Of a DNA stretch of 41,626 bases, positions 32,917 to 41,625 are shown in pieces. Below the pieces are notes generated by a model that made no database searches, was not told the origin of the DNA, and was given only the letters and a program-made list of their open reading frames with translations. The stretch's first letter is position 1. Each line of letters starts with the position of its first letter. This DNA is from an uncultured Clostridia bacterium. Its GTDB lineage: Bacteria > Bacillota > Clostridia > Christensenellales > UBA3700. The stretch lies in assembly GCA_947176265.1 (NCBI GenBank), contig CAMWQA010000008.1, positions 1 to 41,626 of the forward strand, given 5' to 3'. Made by a program: the position numbers and the translations under genes.

Positions 32917-33922
32917 TTCCGTCACCTCTGGCAAGTTTTTTAACTTCGTCTACGCTTGCGATATTGAAATCGCCCTCTACCGTGTGCTTGAGACACGACG
33001 CGGCGACCGCATATTCAATGCAATCTTGAGCATTCATATTATTGATTAAAGAATATATAAGACCTGCGCCGAAACTGTCTCCGCCGCCCACTCTGTCAAC
33101 TATGTCAATGGTATACTTCTTGGATGAATAAACTTGTTTGCCGTCCATAAGTATTGCCGACCAACCGTTGCAAGAAGCCGAGATAGACTCGCGAAGCGTG
33201 AATGCAACGTACTTGATATTTGGGAACTTTGCCATAAGCTGTTTGCCTATGCTCTCGTAACCCTTTGCCGAAATTACTCCTGCGTTGATATTCGTGCCGT
33301 CTGCTTCGATGCCGAATACGTCCTTGCTGTCCTCTTCGTTGGAGATAAGTACGTCAACGTATTTTACGAGCTCGCTCATGACCTCGTTTGCCTTTTGCTT
33401 GCTCCAAAGTTTTTTGCGGTAATTGAGATCGCAAGATACCGTCACGCCCTTTTGCTTTGCGACTTTGAGTATCTTTGCCATGACCTTTGCCATATTGTCG
33501 GAAATGGCGGGAGTAATGCCCGTCCAATGCAACCACTTTGCGCCGTCTAGCATTGCGTCTATGTCAAAATCATTTTCGCCTACCTCTGCAATTGCGCTTC
33601 CCGCTCTGTCGTATATGACGTTGCTGCTTCTTTGCGAACAGCCTTTCTCGCAAAAATATATTCCCATTCTATTTCCGCCTCTGACGATTTTGGAAGTGTC
33701 TACTCCCCAACCTTTGAGTTCTCTCACGCACTTGTCTCCCAGTACGTTAGCAGGCAGTTTTGTTACGAATGCCACGTCCTCGCCGTATTGAGCCAAGGAT
33801 ACGGCAACGTTTGCTTCTCCTCCGCCGAATACTATATCAAAAGCGTTTGCCTGCATAATGCGTTGATAGCCTGCAGGTTGCAATCTCATCATAATCTCGC
33901 CGACGGTAACTATCTTTGCCAT
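32897..33922 (-). CDS. kdgK: 2-keto-3-deoxygluconate kinase (PfkB family)
   Basis: A 341-residue PfkB-type sugar kinase that phosphorylates KDG to KDPG with ATP. The N-terminal substrate motif is FGGGEANVAVSLAQYG; the C-terminal ATP/catalytic motif is VDRVGGGDSFGAGLIYSL with catalytic Asp in GGGDSF. Its ATG overlaps the kdgA stop by one base (TAATG) and GGAGG lies in the kdgA end. Order kdgA-kdgK-uxaC-uxuA-uxuB is the full lower and middle pathway. Confidence 0.93.
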   Translation of the reverse strand: MAKIVTVGEIMMRLQPAGYQRIMQANAFDIVFGGGEANVAVSLAQYGEDVAFVTKLPANVLGDKCVRELKGWGVDTSKIVRGGNRMGIYFCEKGCSQRSSNVIYDRAGSAIAEVGENDFDIDAMLDGAKWLHWTGITPAISDNMAKVMAKILKVAKQKGVTVSCDLNYRKKLWSKQKANEVMSELVKYVDVLISNEEDSKDVFGIEADGTNINAGVISAKGYESIGKQLMAKFPNIKYVAFTLRESISASCNGWSAILMDGKQVYSSKKYTIDIVDRVGGGDSFGAGLIYSLINNMNAQDCIEYAVAASCLKHTVEGDFNIASVDEVKKLARGDGSGRVQR

Positions 33923-34572
33923 TATTTCTTACCTCCGATAATCGACTGCACTTTCTCTACGAAAGCCTTGCAAGTCTTTTCCACCTTGTCAAAGTCTCCC
34001 GTCTTTGCGTCCTTCGTAAGGAAAGAACCTGCGCCAACCGCGTAAGCTCCCGCCTTGAACCACTCTTCGACGTTATCTTGGCTAACGCCGCCGGTTGGCA
34101 TAATATTTGCGTGCGGGAAAGGTCCTTTGAGAGCCTTAAGTCCCGCAGGTTTTGCAATATCCCCGGGGAATAACTTGAGAATATCCACTCCGTATTCCAT
34201 AGCCGTCTGCGCCTCGGTGGGGGTCATAACTCCGCTCATCACAGGCACTCCGTATCTGTTGCAAATCTTAATAGTCTCGACGTTAAGCGACGGAGATACG
34301 ATAAACTTCGCGCCCGCAAGCATTGCCACTCTTGCCGTCTCGGGGTCAAGTACCGTGCCTGCGCCCACCAGCATATCAGTACCGGCGTACTTTTCTACCA
34401 GCGTCTTAATGAGTTCGTCTGCTCTAGGAACGGTAAAGGTAACTTCGATTACCTTAATTCCACCCCTGTAGCAAGCCTCGACTGTCTTGATAGCCTCTTG
34501 CAAGTTGTTGCCTCTTATGACGACAACGACTCCTTGCTCTTTAATCGTGTTGTATACGTTGAATTTTTGCAT
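33922..34572 (-). CDS. kdgA: KDPG aldolase (2-keto-3-deoxy-6-phosphogluconate aldolase)
   Basis: A 216-residue class I aldolase splitting KDPG into pyruvate and glyceraldehyde-3-phosphate. Visible residues: VIEVTFTVP (catalytic Glu), GAGTVLDPE, and the Schiff-base Lys in AGAKFIVSPS; the phosphate loop is MPTGGVS. It is first in the twelve-gene cluster, after the promoter at 34637-34665. GAGGGG precedes the ATG. Length is normal for the family. Confidence 0.95.
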   Translation of the reverse strand: MQKFNVYNTIKEQGVVVVIRGNNLQEAIKTVEACYRGGIKVIEVTFTVPRADELIKTLVEKYAGTDMLVGAGTVLDPETARVAMLAGAKFIVSPSLNVETIKICNRYGVPVMSGVMTPTEAQTAMEYGVDILKLFPGDIAKPAGLKALKGPFPHANIMPTGGVSQDNVEEWFKAGAYAVGAGSFLTKDAKTGDFDKVEKTCKAFVEKVQSIIGGKK

Positions 34573-34636
34573 ATATCCCCTCGTATTTAGATTGCCTTTG
34601 ATAAAGCAATCCGATGATTTTCTCGATTATAAGATT

Positions 34637-34665
34637 ATTATAATATACGGGCTATAAAAAAACAA
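34637..34665 (-). promoter_or_regulatory. Probable promoter of the glucuronate operon
   Basis: Minus strand TTGTTT (34665-34660), 17 bp, TATAAT (34642-34637). The -35 is weak, as expected for an activator-dependent promoter; the AraC-type gene starts on the other side of the 180-bp intergenic region. No terminator is seen until the end of the cluster. Confidence 0.6.
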
Positions 34666-34687
34666 TACTCTTTTTGCATTAAAATTA

Positions 34688-34716
34688 TGGACAAAATAGG
34701 TTTTTGCGTGTATAAT
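34688..34716 (+). promoter_or_regulatory. Promoter of the AraC-type regulator
   Basis: TGGACA (34688-34693), 17 bp, TATAAT (34711-34716). The two divergent promoters are about 20 bp apart, so one regulator bound between them could affect both. Confidence 0.75.
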
Positions 34717-34752
34717 GGTCTTAACATAATATGACGAGAGAGGAAATTTTTT

Positions 34753-35517
34753 ATGCCGGCAATCAATTATATCGGAAAAAATTTTAAGACTTACGACGTA
34801 AAACAGCACAAACACAGCTATTGGGAGTTGATTTACTGCACAGGAGGAAGCGGAACGATAATATTTGAGAATGCAAAACCGCTTGAGTACAATGTGAACG
34901 AAATAGTAGTCATTCCGCCCAATACCTTGCACAGCAACACTTCCCAAACCGGGTTCAAAAATATCCACATGACTGTCGCCGGTTGGACGCCAAGTTTCAA
35001 GAACGCAATCGTAGTCAAAGACAATCAACAAAAAGATTTGTATACCACGATGGATATGTGTTATAGACACTTCTCCGCAATGTCGGGATGTTCTTCCAAT
35101 ATAATTATGGCGTTCACGGATTTGATATTGGGATTTATCACTCAATTCGACGGCTCTTCTCAGACGAGCCAGCACATTGAACTGATTGCCAACGCAATCA
35201 TAGAAAATTTCTATGACGCAAACTTCTCTATCGACAGTATCTACTCTCAATTCGACTTGTCAAAGGATTATATAAGAAGACAGTTTATAAAGGAAAAGGG
35301 AGTGTCTCCCCTTCAATTCCTCAATCAGACTCGTATCAACTCCGCTCAAAAACTTTTGCTATCGCGTAATATAAACAATCTCAAGATTTACGAGATTGCA
35401 GAGCGTTGCGGTTTCAACGACCAACTATATTTTTCAAGAGTATTTAAAAAGTTGGTAGGCGTATCTCCGAAGGAATATGTCGGCGAACCGAAAAACAATA
35501 AATACAACGACGATTAA
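34753..35517 (+). CDS. AraC-family transcriptional regulator
   Basis: A 254-residue regulator with an N-terminal cupin-like sensing domain (residues about 10-90: KQHKHSYWELIYCTGGSG, IVVIPPNTLHS) and a C-terminal pair of helix-turn-helices (about 160-250: FSIDSIYSQFDLSKDYIRRQ and IYEIAERCGFNDQLYFSRVF, ending VSPKEYV). The cupin arm would bind a sugar or uronate intermediate. It is divergent from kdgA and is the obvious candidate for activator of the glucuronate cluster. GAGAGGA precedes the ATG. Which ligand it senses cannot be told. Confidence 0.93.
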   Translation: MPAINYIGKNFKTYDVKQHKHSYWELIYCTGGSGTIIFENAKPLEYNVNEIVVIPPNTLHSNTSQTGFKNIHMTVAGWTPSFKNAIVVKDNQQKDLYTTMDMCYRHFSAMSGCSSNIIMAFTDLILGFITQFDGSSQTSQHIELIANAIIENFYDANFSIDSIYSQFDLSKDYIRRQFIKEKGVSPLQFLNQTRINSAQKLLLSRNINNLKIYEIAERCGFNDQLYFSRVFKKLVGVSPKEYVGEPKNNKYNDD

Positions 35518-35556
35518 AATTTTGACGCACAAAATAAAAAATATCATTAAATTTTG

Positions 35557-35585
35557 TTGAGAAATTTATCCGCGTGTGCTAAAAT
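35557..35585 (+). promoter_or_regulatory. Sigma-A promoter of the small membrane protein gene
   Basis: TTGAGA (35557-35562), 17 bp, TAAAAT (35580-35585), about 20 bases before AGGAGG and the ATG at 35614. Confidence 0.75.
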
Positions 35586-35613
35586 TTGATTAATAAATTA
35601 GGAGGATTTAGAT

Positions 35614-35940
35614 ATGGCAAAAAAGAAGACTTCTCAAAAAGTTGAAAACAGATCTGTAAGATCCAACATGAACGCTCTCATCGGCTTGTGCTCTTGCGTA
35701 GCAATCGTATTGGCAATAGTAATCTTCATTGTCAGTTTGATTTTGAATGCTGTCGGCGTAAGCGGCGGTTGGCCAATGAGAATACTCAACCTTGTCAAAG
35801 ATATTGCATTGGGTATCGGTATATGTCTCAGCGCTTACTATTATGCAAGAGGCAAAAAGAAGTGGTTCAGAATTACTGTATTTGTTTGCATAATTATTTA
35901 CATAATTTTGGCAATCTTGGGTTGCGTACTCATTTCTTAA
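35614..35940 (+). CDS. Small integral membrane protein of unknown function
   Basis: A 108-residue protein with a lysine-rich cytoplasmic start (MAKKKTSQK) and three predicted membrane helices: about 23-46 (rich in Ile and Val), 58-75 and 84-107. A basic loop (ARGKKKWFR) separates the last two. AGGAGG gives a strong start, and it has its own promoter and terminator, so it is an independent and probably well-expressed gene. No family recognised. Confidence 0.8.
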   Translation: MAKKKTSQKVENRSVRSNMNALIGLCSCVAIVLAIVIFIVSLILNAVGVSGGWPMRILNLVKDIALGIGICLSAYYYARGKKKWFRITVFVCIIIYIILAILGCVLIS

Positions 35941-35956
35941 CTTTAAAACTACAAAT

Positions 35957-35985
35957 AAAAAAAGGAGCGAACAGCTCCTTTTTTT
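35957..35985 (+). terminator. Terminator of the small membrane protein gene
   Basis: A 12-bp perfect stem (35957-35968 with 35974-35985), loop GAACA, ending in seven Ts. The A run on the other arm makes it potentially bidirectional. Confidence 0.92.
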
Positions 35986-36000
35986 ATTAACGTAAATATT

Positions 36001-36040
36001 GAGATTTCTCCACTCCACTTCGTTACGGTCGAAATGACAT
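36001..36040. repeat. Short interspersed repeat of the GAGATTTCTCCAC...GGTCGAAATGACA type
   Basis: The 40-bp segment 36001-36040 (start GAGATTTCTCCACTCC, end GGTCGAAATGACAT) resembles an intergenic repeat motif I recall from many bacterial genomes; its ends are partly complementary (ATTTC/GAAAT). Only one copy lies in this window, so repetition here is not shown. Confidence 0.4.
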
Positions 36041-36059
36041 TTGGTATTTATCCTTAACT

Positions 36060-36092
36060 AAAAAGGTATGCGCGTATCGTGCATACCTTTTT
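36060..36092 (-). terminator. Terminator of the giant surface-protein gene
   Basis: A 12-bp perfect stem (36060-36071 with 36081-36092), 9-base loop, ending in TTTTT on both strands. On the minus strand it follows the giant gene after the 22-bp-period hairpin array. Confidence 0.8.
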
Positions 36093-36093
36093 A

Positions 36094-36167
36094 ATATAAC
36101 TGCCACGCAGTGGCAATATAACTGTTGCATAGCAACTATATAACTTTGCCATAGGCAAAATATAACT
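36094..36167. repeat. Array of four ATATAACT units with exact 22-bp period and variable hairpins
   Basis: ATATAACT starts at 36094, 36116, 36138 and 36160, exactly 22 bp apart. The three 14-bp intervals each hold a different small hairpin: GCCAC/GTGGC with loop GCA, GTTGC/GCAAC with loop ATA, and TTGCC/GGCAA with loop ATA. The stem sequences change but stay complementary, while the linker is constant. The array sits in the 3' untranslated region of the giant gene, 10 bases after its stop. Confidence 0.9.
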
Positions 36168-36177
36168 GCATTATTCG

Positions 36178-39100
36178 CTACTTGCGCTTCATCGCTCTTT
36201 GTTCTTTAAGCAGGTCGTTATAACGCTCTATTTGATCTTCTCTAAGGTCAATCATATTCTTCGCTACCTTGCAAGCTTGAGCGTCTGCGATTGCTACTTC
36301 AGTCTCTTTGACTTTGACTTTAGTGCCGTCGCTTGAAGCGTCTCTCTTGATGTCTTTCAAGTACTCGTCTTCCATCTTGAAGAGCGCTACCGTCATGTCT
36401 TTCTTGATTGTAAGTTTCAAGAGCGGATTTACCGTAGACTGTCCAATCGTGATTGCGTAGGTCGACTTCTTCTCTTTGCTGTTTGGCTTTGAAAGAGCGT
36501 ACTGTCTCAAACCGTCAAAGTATTTTTGCTGTTGTTTTGAAAGCAGCGCGTATGCCTCGTCAAGCGTAAGTCTGGGCGCTACTTCCTTTTTAGGCTTTAC
36601 AGTAGCAACAACCTTGACCTCTTTTTCGACTATTTTCTCTACGACCTTCTCGACAGGTACTTCAACAATCTTCTCTACTTCTACGGGCACTTCGACCTTG
36701 ACTTCTTTTTCGACTATTTTCTCTACCTCTACAGGTACTTCCTTGACAACTTCTTTCTCCACAATTTTCTCTACAGGCACTTCGACGACTTTTTCCACTA
36801 TCTTTTCTACGACTTGCGGTTCTGTCTTTTGCTTTGCAGAGAGTTCCAAAATAGTTTTCATAATCATATCCTGATTATCAAGGATTCTCTTTATCGTCTC
36901 GTCGTTGGCGTTTGCGCTGGCTACTTCTCGAGCTATAACCTTCTCTACGACTTTCTCGGTAGGATGCTTTTCGAGTTGTTTCATCAACTTCTCGATGCGT
37001 TCATCATTCTTCTCGCTCATTTCACGCATCCGCTCTTCGTTTTGGACGTTTTGTTCCAAAAGTCTTTGAATAAGTTCGTCATTAGCGTTAGATTGCTGTA
37101 CAGGCGGCAACTGCTGTACGTTACGAGATATTGCGTCGTCTATCATAGCGCGCATATCCTCTAAGCCGACTTGCGGTTGTCCTGCGTATGCAAATCCTTG
37201 CGCTCCGCCGTTGTTGCCTCCCATCATACCCATTAGCATCATTCGCATATTCTCGTCGCGCTTACGCTCGTCAGCGTCGGCTTTGTTGCGCTCGTATTCC
37301 TCTCTTGCCTCTTCAAGTTCTTCCTGCGCTTTGCTATGCAGATGCTTTTGAATAATCATATATACAAAGCTCAACACCGCCAAGCCCATGAGTACGCACG
37401 CTATCGCCGTCCATGCCGACATAGCAAGTCCAAACAAGCCTGTTGCGCCTGCAAAATAGTTGGTGTATTTCGCCGTAGTCTTCTTGACTTTCTTGCGCTT
37501 GCCCGAGTAACCTACGCCCTTACTTATAAATAATACTATCAATATAATACTTGCTACGGAAGCAATGACTTGCCACCACTCTTTGAGTATTTCGCCTACT
37601 TTGCCAAAGTCCACGCTTCCGCCGCCGTTGCCATCTCCGCTCGGCGCGCCGCTAGGTGCTCCGCTAGGCGGATTGTCAGGTATGCTTGGCTCGGTGTTCT
37701 CGTCTTGCGGATAATGCGTATTATTGGGATTGTTGGGATCTTGAAGATATGGCATATCCTCAGCTTTCAAGTCAAACTCTTCCCAATCCGTCTCGTACGT
37801 GCCGTCGGTAAAGGAATAATTGCCTTGCATATTATCCTTTATCATTGCTTTTATCTTATACGTATTGCCTGCGGCAAGATTGCTGAATTCAATGGGAGTT
37901 CCGTGAGAGTCTATCATCTCGTATTCTATACCGTCTATCTGTCCGTACTTCAAATACAAGACGTACGGTTTTGCATTCTTGTTCCAATTCTTATTGATTG
38001 TCGCGGCTATTATCTCAAAGTCGTATTGCGTAGGTCCGCTCAATACAACGCTACTGTTTTTGGAAGTGATTACTACCAAATAACTTCCCTTGTCAATTGG
38101 CGCGCCGCTCAATTTGTTTTCGTCCGTCACTAATTCGCCTTTGTAATACGTCAACTCAAAATCGTTGAGCGTTGCTCCGCTTCCGCTTATCACAAGTTTT
38201 ACGTTTCTCGGCTTGCCGTTGTATTCAATCTTATCGGACGCAATAGATACGCTAACTTGGCTTGCGCCTCCGCCTATGATAAAGAATGGCGAATACAAGT
38301 CGTCTTCTATAACAACGTTTGCAAATTGATAACTCGTTGAGTCTATAAGCTTTGGCAACGCCTTGAAGTACTTGGGCATAATGGCGGAATACTCTATATC
38401 GTCAAGCGTAGTCAACGCCGTTGCGCCGTCCAAAATCTTGCCTGTGTTGTCAGTCTCGTAATATTCGTATTCAACGACGCCTTCGGCTTTGGGATCTTTG
38501 AGCTTGTAATAGTCAAAGGTATAACCGTCTCCGCTATACGTCAAGCTAATCCAATCGCTTGGCTTGCCTGCGCCTATCTTTGCGGGAATGATATTCCAAA
38601 CGATCTTCCATGCGCTTGTATCGGGTAGATCGTAGTTGCCTACCGCATTGCCTGTCAACGTAAACGAGTCTACTCTCACTTCGCCCTGCTCGCCAACCGA
38701 CGTACCGTTTTTATTTCCGCCGTAAGTCGCCTCTAATCCCGCTGGCAAATTCTCCAATACCATTTTTATATCGCTACCCGTATACTCGACTTCGCCGCCG
38801 CCCTTCCAATTGACGCCCGATAAATCAAATTGAGCTTTGTCTATTGTCCAAGTAAGCGAATAAACTTCCGTGCTTCCGCCGTCTTTCTTGATTGCAACTT
38901 GCGTGGTATAAGTACCTGCGCCCGTAAACTTCTCGTCCTTATATCCCGCGGTAAATCCGTTGCCATAATTCGTATCTACGCTATATCCCGTCGGCGTCTC
39001 GACGTAAAACTTGAATTCATCACCGCTGTAAGTCATTGTTCTATCAAGAGTCTTTGTCTTATCTCCGACTTTTACGTCCATTGAGTATATATCCTCTCCT

Positions 39101-41508
39101 CCCTCTTGTAGACACCATATTATTTGAGAATTGTCAGGTCTTGACAAGCTCAAAGTTACGGGGTTGGTCAATGGCATTACGTTGTAATTGGGATTTAAAT
39201 TGTTGACGTCCTCTTCAATAGACAACGTCCACTCTCCCGTGGCTTTCAACTTGTATATATCCAACTCGACCTTTTCCGTTGCGGGAGAACTTGCTTTTAC
39301 AGTAACCGTCTTTAAGATTTCCGTTATATTTCCTTTCGTAGCTTTAATAACGTAAGTAATTTCGTCGTTTACCAAAGGCCTTTGCTGTCTGTATGCTACG
39401 GTAACCGAAGGATTAGTGCCTATCTCTCCCTTTATCACTCCGCCGGCAGGTTGTATCTCAAACGTCCTATTCAATTTATACATCTCAAATACAAGATATT
39501 GATCGTCTGAATTACCCGTATTGTTCCATATATTGAGTCCCGAATTGTCAGACTCTATATACTTATTTTTCAAAATAACTTTTAGCGACTTGTCGTATAC
39601 TCCCGCATTGTATACCGTAATAGTATAATTGCCGTCAAAATCAAAACTATTGTCGTCGGGGTCTGCCTTGACGACTTCCATTTCGTCTTTATTGTAACTT
39701 ATCGTATACACCTGTCCATTAGGGTCGGCATTGTACGTATACCACGACTCGTTGAAGATAGGCAACGATTTAGGTTGTTTGCTTATCGTTATAGGCGATT
39801 CGTAATTTGAAGGTTTATCCAAAGCGTAGTTTTTACTTATGCTCGTGTCTACGGCAACAAACATAGTATAACTTCCCACTTTGGTAGGCTTCTCTACTTC
39901 AAGTCCTGTCTCGTCATCTCGATATTTGATTTTCAACAACGTACTAGCAAGATTTTGATGCTTATCCAAAAGTCCGACTGCCGTAGCCGTAGGCGGATCG
40001 TCGTTCGGTTTAAACTCGCAACTAATCGTTATTGGATCTATTGTCATTTTAACAGTCTTAGTACCCGTCGTGCCGTCTTTCCATTTTATACTATCTTGAT
40101 ATTGAGACTTAATATTCATTTTGACGGAATACTCGTCTGCGTCAATAGGAGTAACGGAAGTCGTACCGCTCTTGTCAAAATAATTGATAGTAACGAAATC
40201 CTTATACTTATCGTTATACCAACTTGCGCTCGTTACGTCTTTCTTTACGGTGTCATAGGGAACTGAAAAATCACTTGGGGCAAGTTCTTTTACCGAGGCG
40301 GCGTCTGCTTTGCTCAAATTTAAATGCATAGCGGGACGAAGCAACAAATTCTCGTATCCGTTTATCTGGCTCCAAGTAAACATTCCATTTGGGTGGTTAT
40401 AATACACGTTCGTTGTATCATATTGATAATTTGCAGTTCGTATCCAATAATAATTGCTAGAACCTCTAGTCGTATTATCAGTATCCCAAAGTCCGGAAAA
40501 AGCCTTGCCTGAGCCAGTAGCGCCAGAATAATCGCACGATCCCAACTCAGTGAGACTTGGCAACCAAATATAATCGTTTTTCCAATCGCTGTATTGCGCG
40601 TAATTTTGATAATGCCCAACGCTCGCATCAGTATAAAAACCCGTGACGTCTGTTTCGTAAGATTCATTTAAGCAGTTGTACCAGTCCCAACCAGTCCCCG
40701 ATTTTGCCAGCGATTGACTCGCTCTCTGATAAGATTGATATGCTATATCCTTTGGCTGAACAAGAAAGTCGGTAATACTTCCATTGCTTCTATCGACTTT
40801 ACCGCCATTTACCGTTGTTGGCAACGTAAAACTAGAAAGTTGATACGGCGCGGCATTTGTATCTAGCGGGTCTCGAGTATATTCGACAAGATTGGTTGTG
40901 GAAGCCGCCGACATATATTTAATTTTTGAGCCGTCGTACCCTGTTCCGTTGAGAAGTCGAGCGCGCGTATAACTCGAACCGTATAATCTTCCTTCAAAAT
41001 TAAAATTCGCAAACCAACGACAACTCTCAATGCCATCTTTTGCCCAAAGCGTAAGAACTGCATCTCCGCCTGCATTTGATGTCAACGACGTAACTATCCA
41101 CTCCTTGCCGTCAATCTTGACGATGACGTTTTTGCCGCTGTTATAGTTATCTCTTATTTGTTTTTGAGTAAGTCCCGATTGCATTGTCGTAGGTGCGGAC
41201 GCGCTACCGTTGTTAAGCGTAGTGTCGCCCGCAACAGTCTTTACGTCCTTAATATCGGTTTTCCCGGCGACCTTTTGATATATTTGTTCCAACACGTCTC
41301 CATTGAACACTTTACCGTCGGTGCGCGTCTTGTAGTCGGAAAGTAAAAGTTCCGTCGCTATGGTGTCCGAACTATTGGTACTTGCGTCTGCCTGCGCAAT
41401 ATCGTTGCCGAAAAAATGCAACGGCATAGCGCAAACTACCGCGCATAGCAAAATAATTATGCACGATAGAGCAAAAATATTTTTAATTCTTTGTCTGCGT
41501 AAGTTCAT
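36178..41508 (-). CDS. Giant surface protein with beta-rich ectodomain and coiled-coil cytoplasmic tail
   Basis: A 1,776-residue protein. A basic start and hydrophobic core (about 5-35) act as signal peptide. Residues about 100-400 (GKEWIVTSL, WLPSLTELG, YWIRTAN, LLLRPAMHLNLS) resemble a DUF6273-like domain; 400-1250 is a series of Ig/MBG-like beta modules. A Pro/Gly/Ser linker (about 1265-1295) leads to membrane helices near 1313-1333 and 1352-1385. The rest is cytoplasmic: a Glu/Arg coiled coil, a Met/Gly-rich turn, more coiled coil, a VEK(I/V)VEKEV/VPVEK repeat region (about 1560-1640) and a conserved-looking C-terminal domain. The ATG at 41508 has AGAGG; a GTG two codons earlier overlaps that site. 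No sortase signal. Confidence 0.85.
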   Translation of the reverse strand: MNLRRQRIKNIFALSCIIILLCAVVCAMPLHFFGNDIAQADASTNSSDTIATELLLSDYKTRTDGKVFNGDVLEQIYQKVAGKTDIKDVKTVAGDTTLNNGSASAPTTMQSGLTQKQIRDNYNSGKNVIVKIDGKEWIVTSLTSNAGGDAVLTLWAKDGIESCRWFANFNFEGRLYGSSYTRARLLNGTGYDGSKIKYMSAASTTNLVEYTRDPLDTNAAPYQLSSFTLPTTVNGGKVDRSNGSITDFLVQPKDIAYQSYQRASQSLAKSGTGWDWYNCLNESYETDVTGFYTDASVGHYQNYAQYSDWKNDYIWLPSLTELGSCDYSGATGSGKAFSGLWDTDNTTRGSSNYYWIRTANYQYDTTNVYYNHPNGMFTWSQINGYENLLLRPAMHLNLSKADAASVKELAPSDFSVPYDTVKKDVTSASWYNDKYKDFVTINYFDKSGTTSVTPIDADEYSVKMNIKSQYQDSIKWKDGTTGTKTVKMTIDPITISCEFKPNDDPPTATAVGLLDKHQNLASTLLKIKYRDDETGLEVEKPTKVGSYTMFVAVDTSISKNYALDKPSNYESPITISKQPKSLPIFNESWYTYNADPNGQVYTISYNKDEMEVVKADPDDNSFDFDGNYTITVYNAGVYDKSLKVILKNKYIESDNSGLNIWNNTGNSDDQYLVFEMYKLNRTFEIQPAGGVIKGEIGTNPSVTVAYRQQRPLVNDEITYVIKATKGNITEILKTVTVKASSPATEKVELDIYKLKATGEWTLSIEEDVNNLNPNYNVMPLTNPVTLSLSRPDNSQIIWCLQEGGEDIYSMDVKVGDKTKTLDRTMTYSGDEFKFYVETPTGYSVDTNYGNGFTAGYKDEKFTGAGTYTTQVAIKKDGGSTEVYSLTWTIDKAQFDLSGVNWKGGGEVEYTGSDIKMVLENLPAGLEATYGGNKNGTSVGEQGEVRVDSFTLTGNAVGNYDLPDTSAWKIVWNIIPAKIGAGKPSDWISLTYSGDGYTFDYYKLKDPKAEGVVEYEYYETDNTGKILDGATALTTLDDIEYSAIMPKYFKALPKLIDSTSYQFANVVIEDDLYSPFFIIGGGASQVSVSIASDKIEYNGKPRNVKLVISGSGATLNDFELTYYKGELVTDENKLSGAPIDKGSYLVVITSKNSSVVLSGPTQYDFEIIAATINKNWNKNAKPYVLYLKYGQIDGIEYEMIDSHGTPIEFSNLAAGNTYKIKAMIKDNMQGNYSFTDGTYETDWEEFDLKAEDMPYLQDPNNPNNTHYPQDENTEPSIPDNPPSGAPSGAPSGDGNGGGSVDFGKVGEILKEWWQVIASVASIILIVLFISKGVGYSGKRKKVKKTTAKYTNYFAGATGLFGLAMSAWTAIACVLMGLAVLSFVYMIIQKHLHSKAQEELEEAREEYERNKADADERKRDENMRMMLMGMMGGNNGGAQGFAYAGQPQVGLEDMRAMIDDAISRNVQQLPPVQQSNANDELIQRLLEQNVQNEERMREMSEKNDERIEKLMKQLEKHPTEKVVEKVIAREVASANANDETIKRILDNQDMIMKTILELSAKQKTEPQVVEKIVEKVVEVPVEKIVEKEVVKEVPVEVEKIVEKEVKVEVPVEVEKIVEVPVEKVVEKIVEKEVKVVATVKPKKEVAPRLTLDEAYALLSKQQQKYFDGLRQYALSKPNSKEKKSTYAITIGQSTVNPLLKLTIKKDMTVALFKMEDEYLKDIKRDASSDGTKVKVKETEVAIADAQACKVAKNMIDLREDQIERYNDLLKEQRAMKRK

Positions 41509-41571
41509 ATACACCTCTAATATTGTACCCTAATGAGGTCATATCAACGATAGTTGAGATTTCCAAAAAAG

Positions 41572-41625
41572 GTATACTTTTACTGACCAAAAGATATTGC
41601 ATTTTTTTTATGCATAAAGTATAAT
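41572..41625 (+). promoter_or_regulatory. Shared upstream motif, copy B, with a plus-strand promoter
   Basis: GTATACTTTTACTGACC at 41572-41588 is identical to copy A. Eight bases later TTGCAT (41597-41602), 17 bp, TATAAT (41620-41625) forms a sigma-A-like promoter pointing off the window. As at copy A it lies upstream of a minus-strand gene for a surface protein (ATG 41508). What it transcribes cannot be seen. Confidence 0.65.

Noticed and set aside
34573..34752. Riboswitch or attenuator in the leader of the glucuronate operon.
   Set aside because: The leader from the likely start to kdgA is only about 60 bases and shows no terminator hairpin or known riboswitch core.
34627..35250. A 207-codon minus-strand frame opposite the AraC-type gene.
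   Set aside because: Antisense shadow crossing the divergent promoter region; no recognisable domain.
36094..36167. CRISPR array.
   Set aside because: The repeated unit is only 8 bp, the intervals are 14-bp palindromes, and there are no cas genes.
36476..36874. A 132-codon plus-strand frame of Thr/Ser/Phe repeats.
   Set aside because: Antisense of the VEK-repeat region of the giant surface protein.
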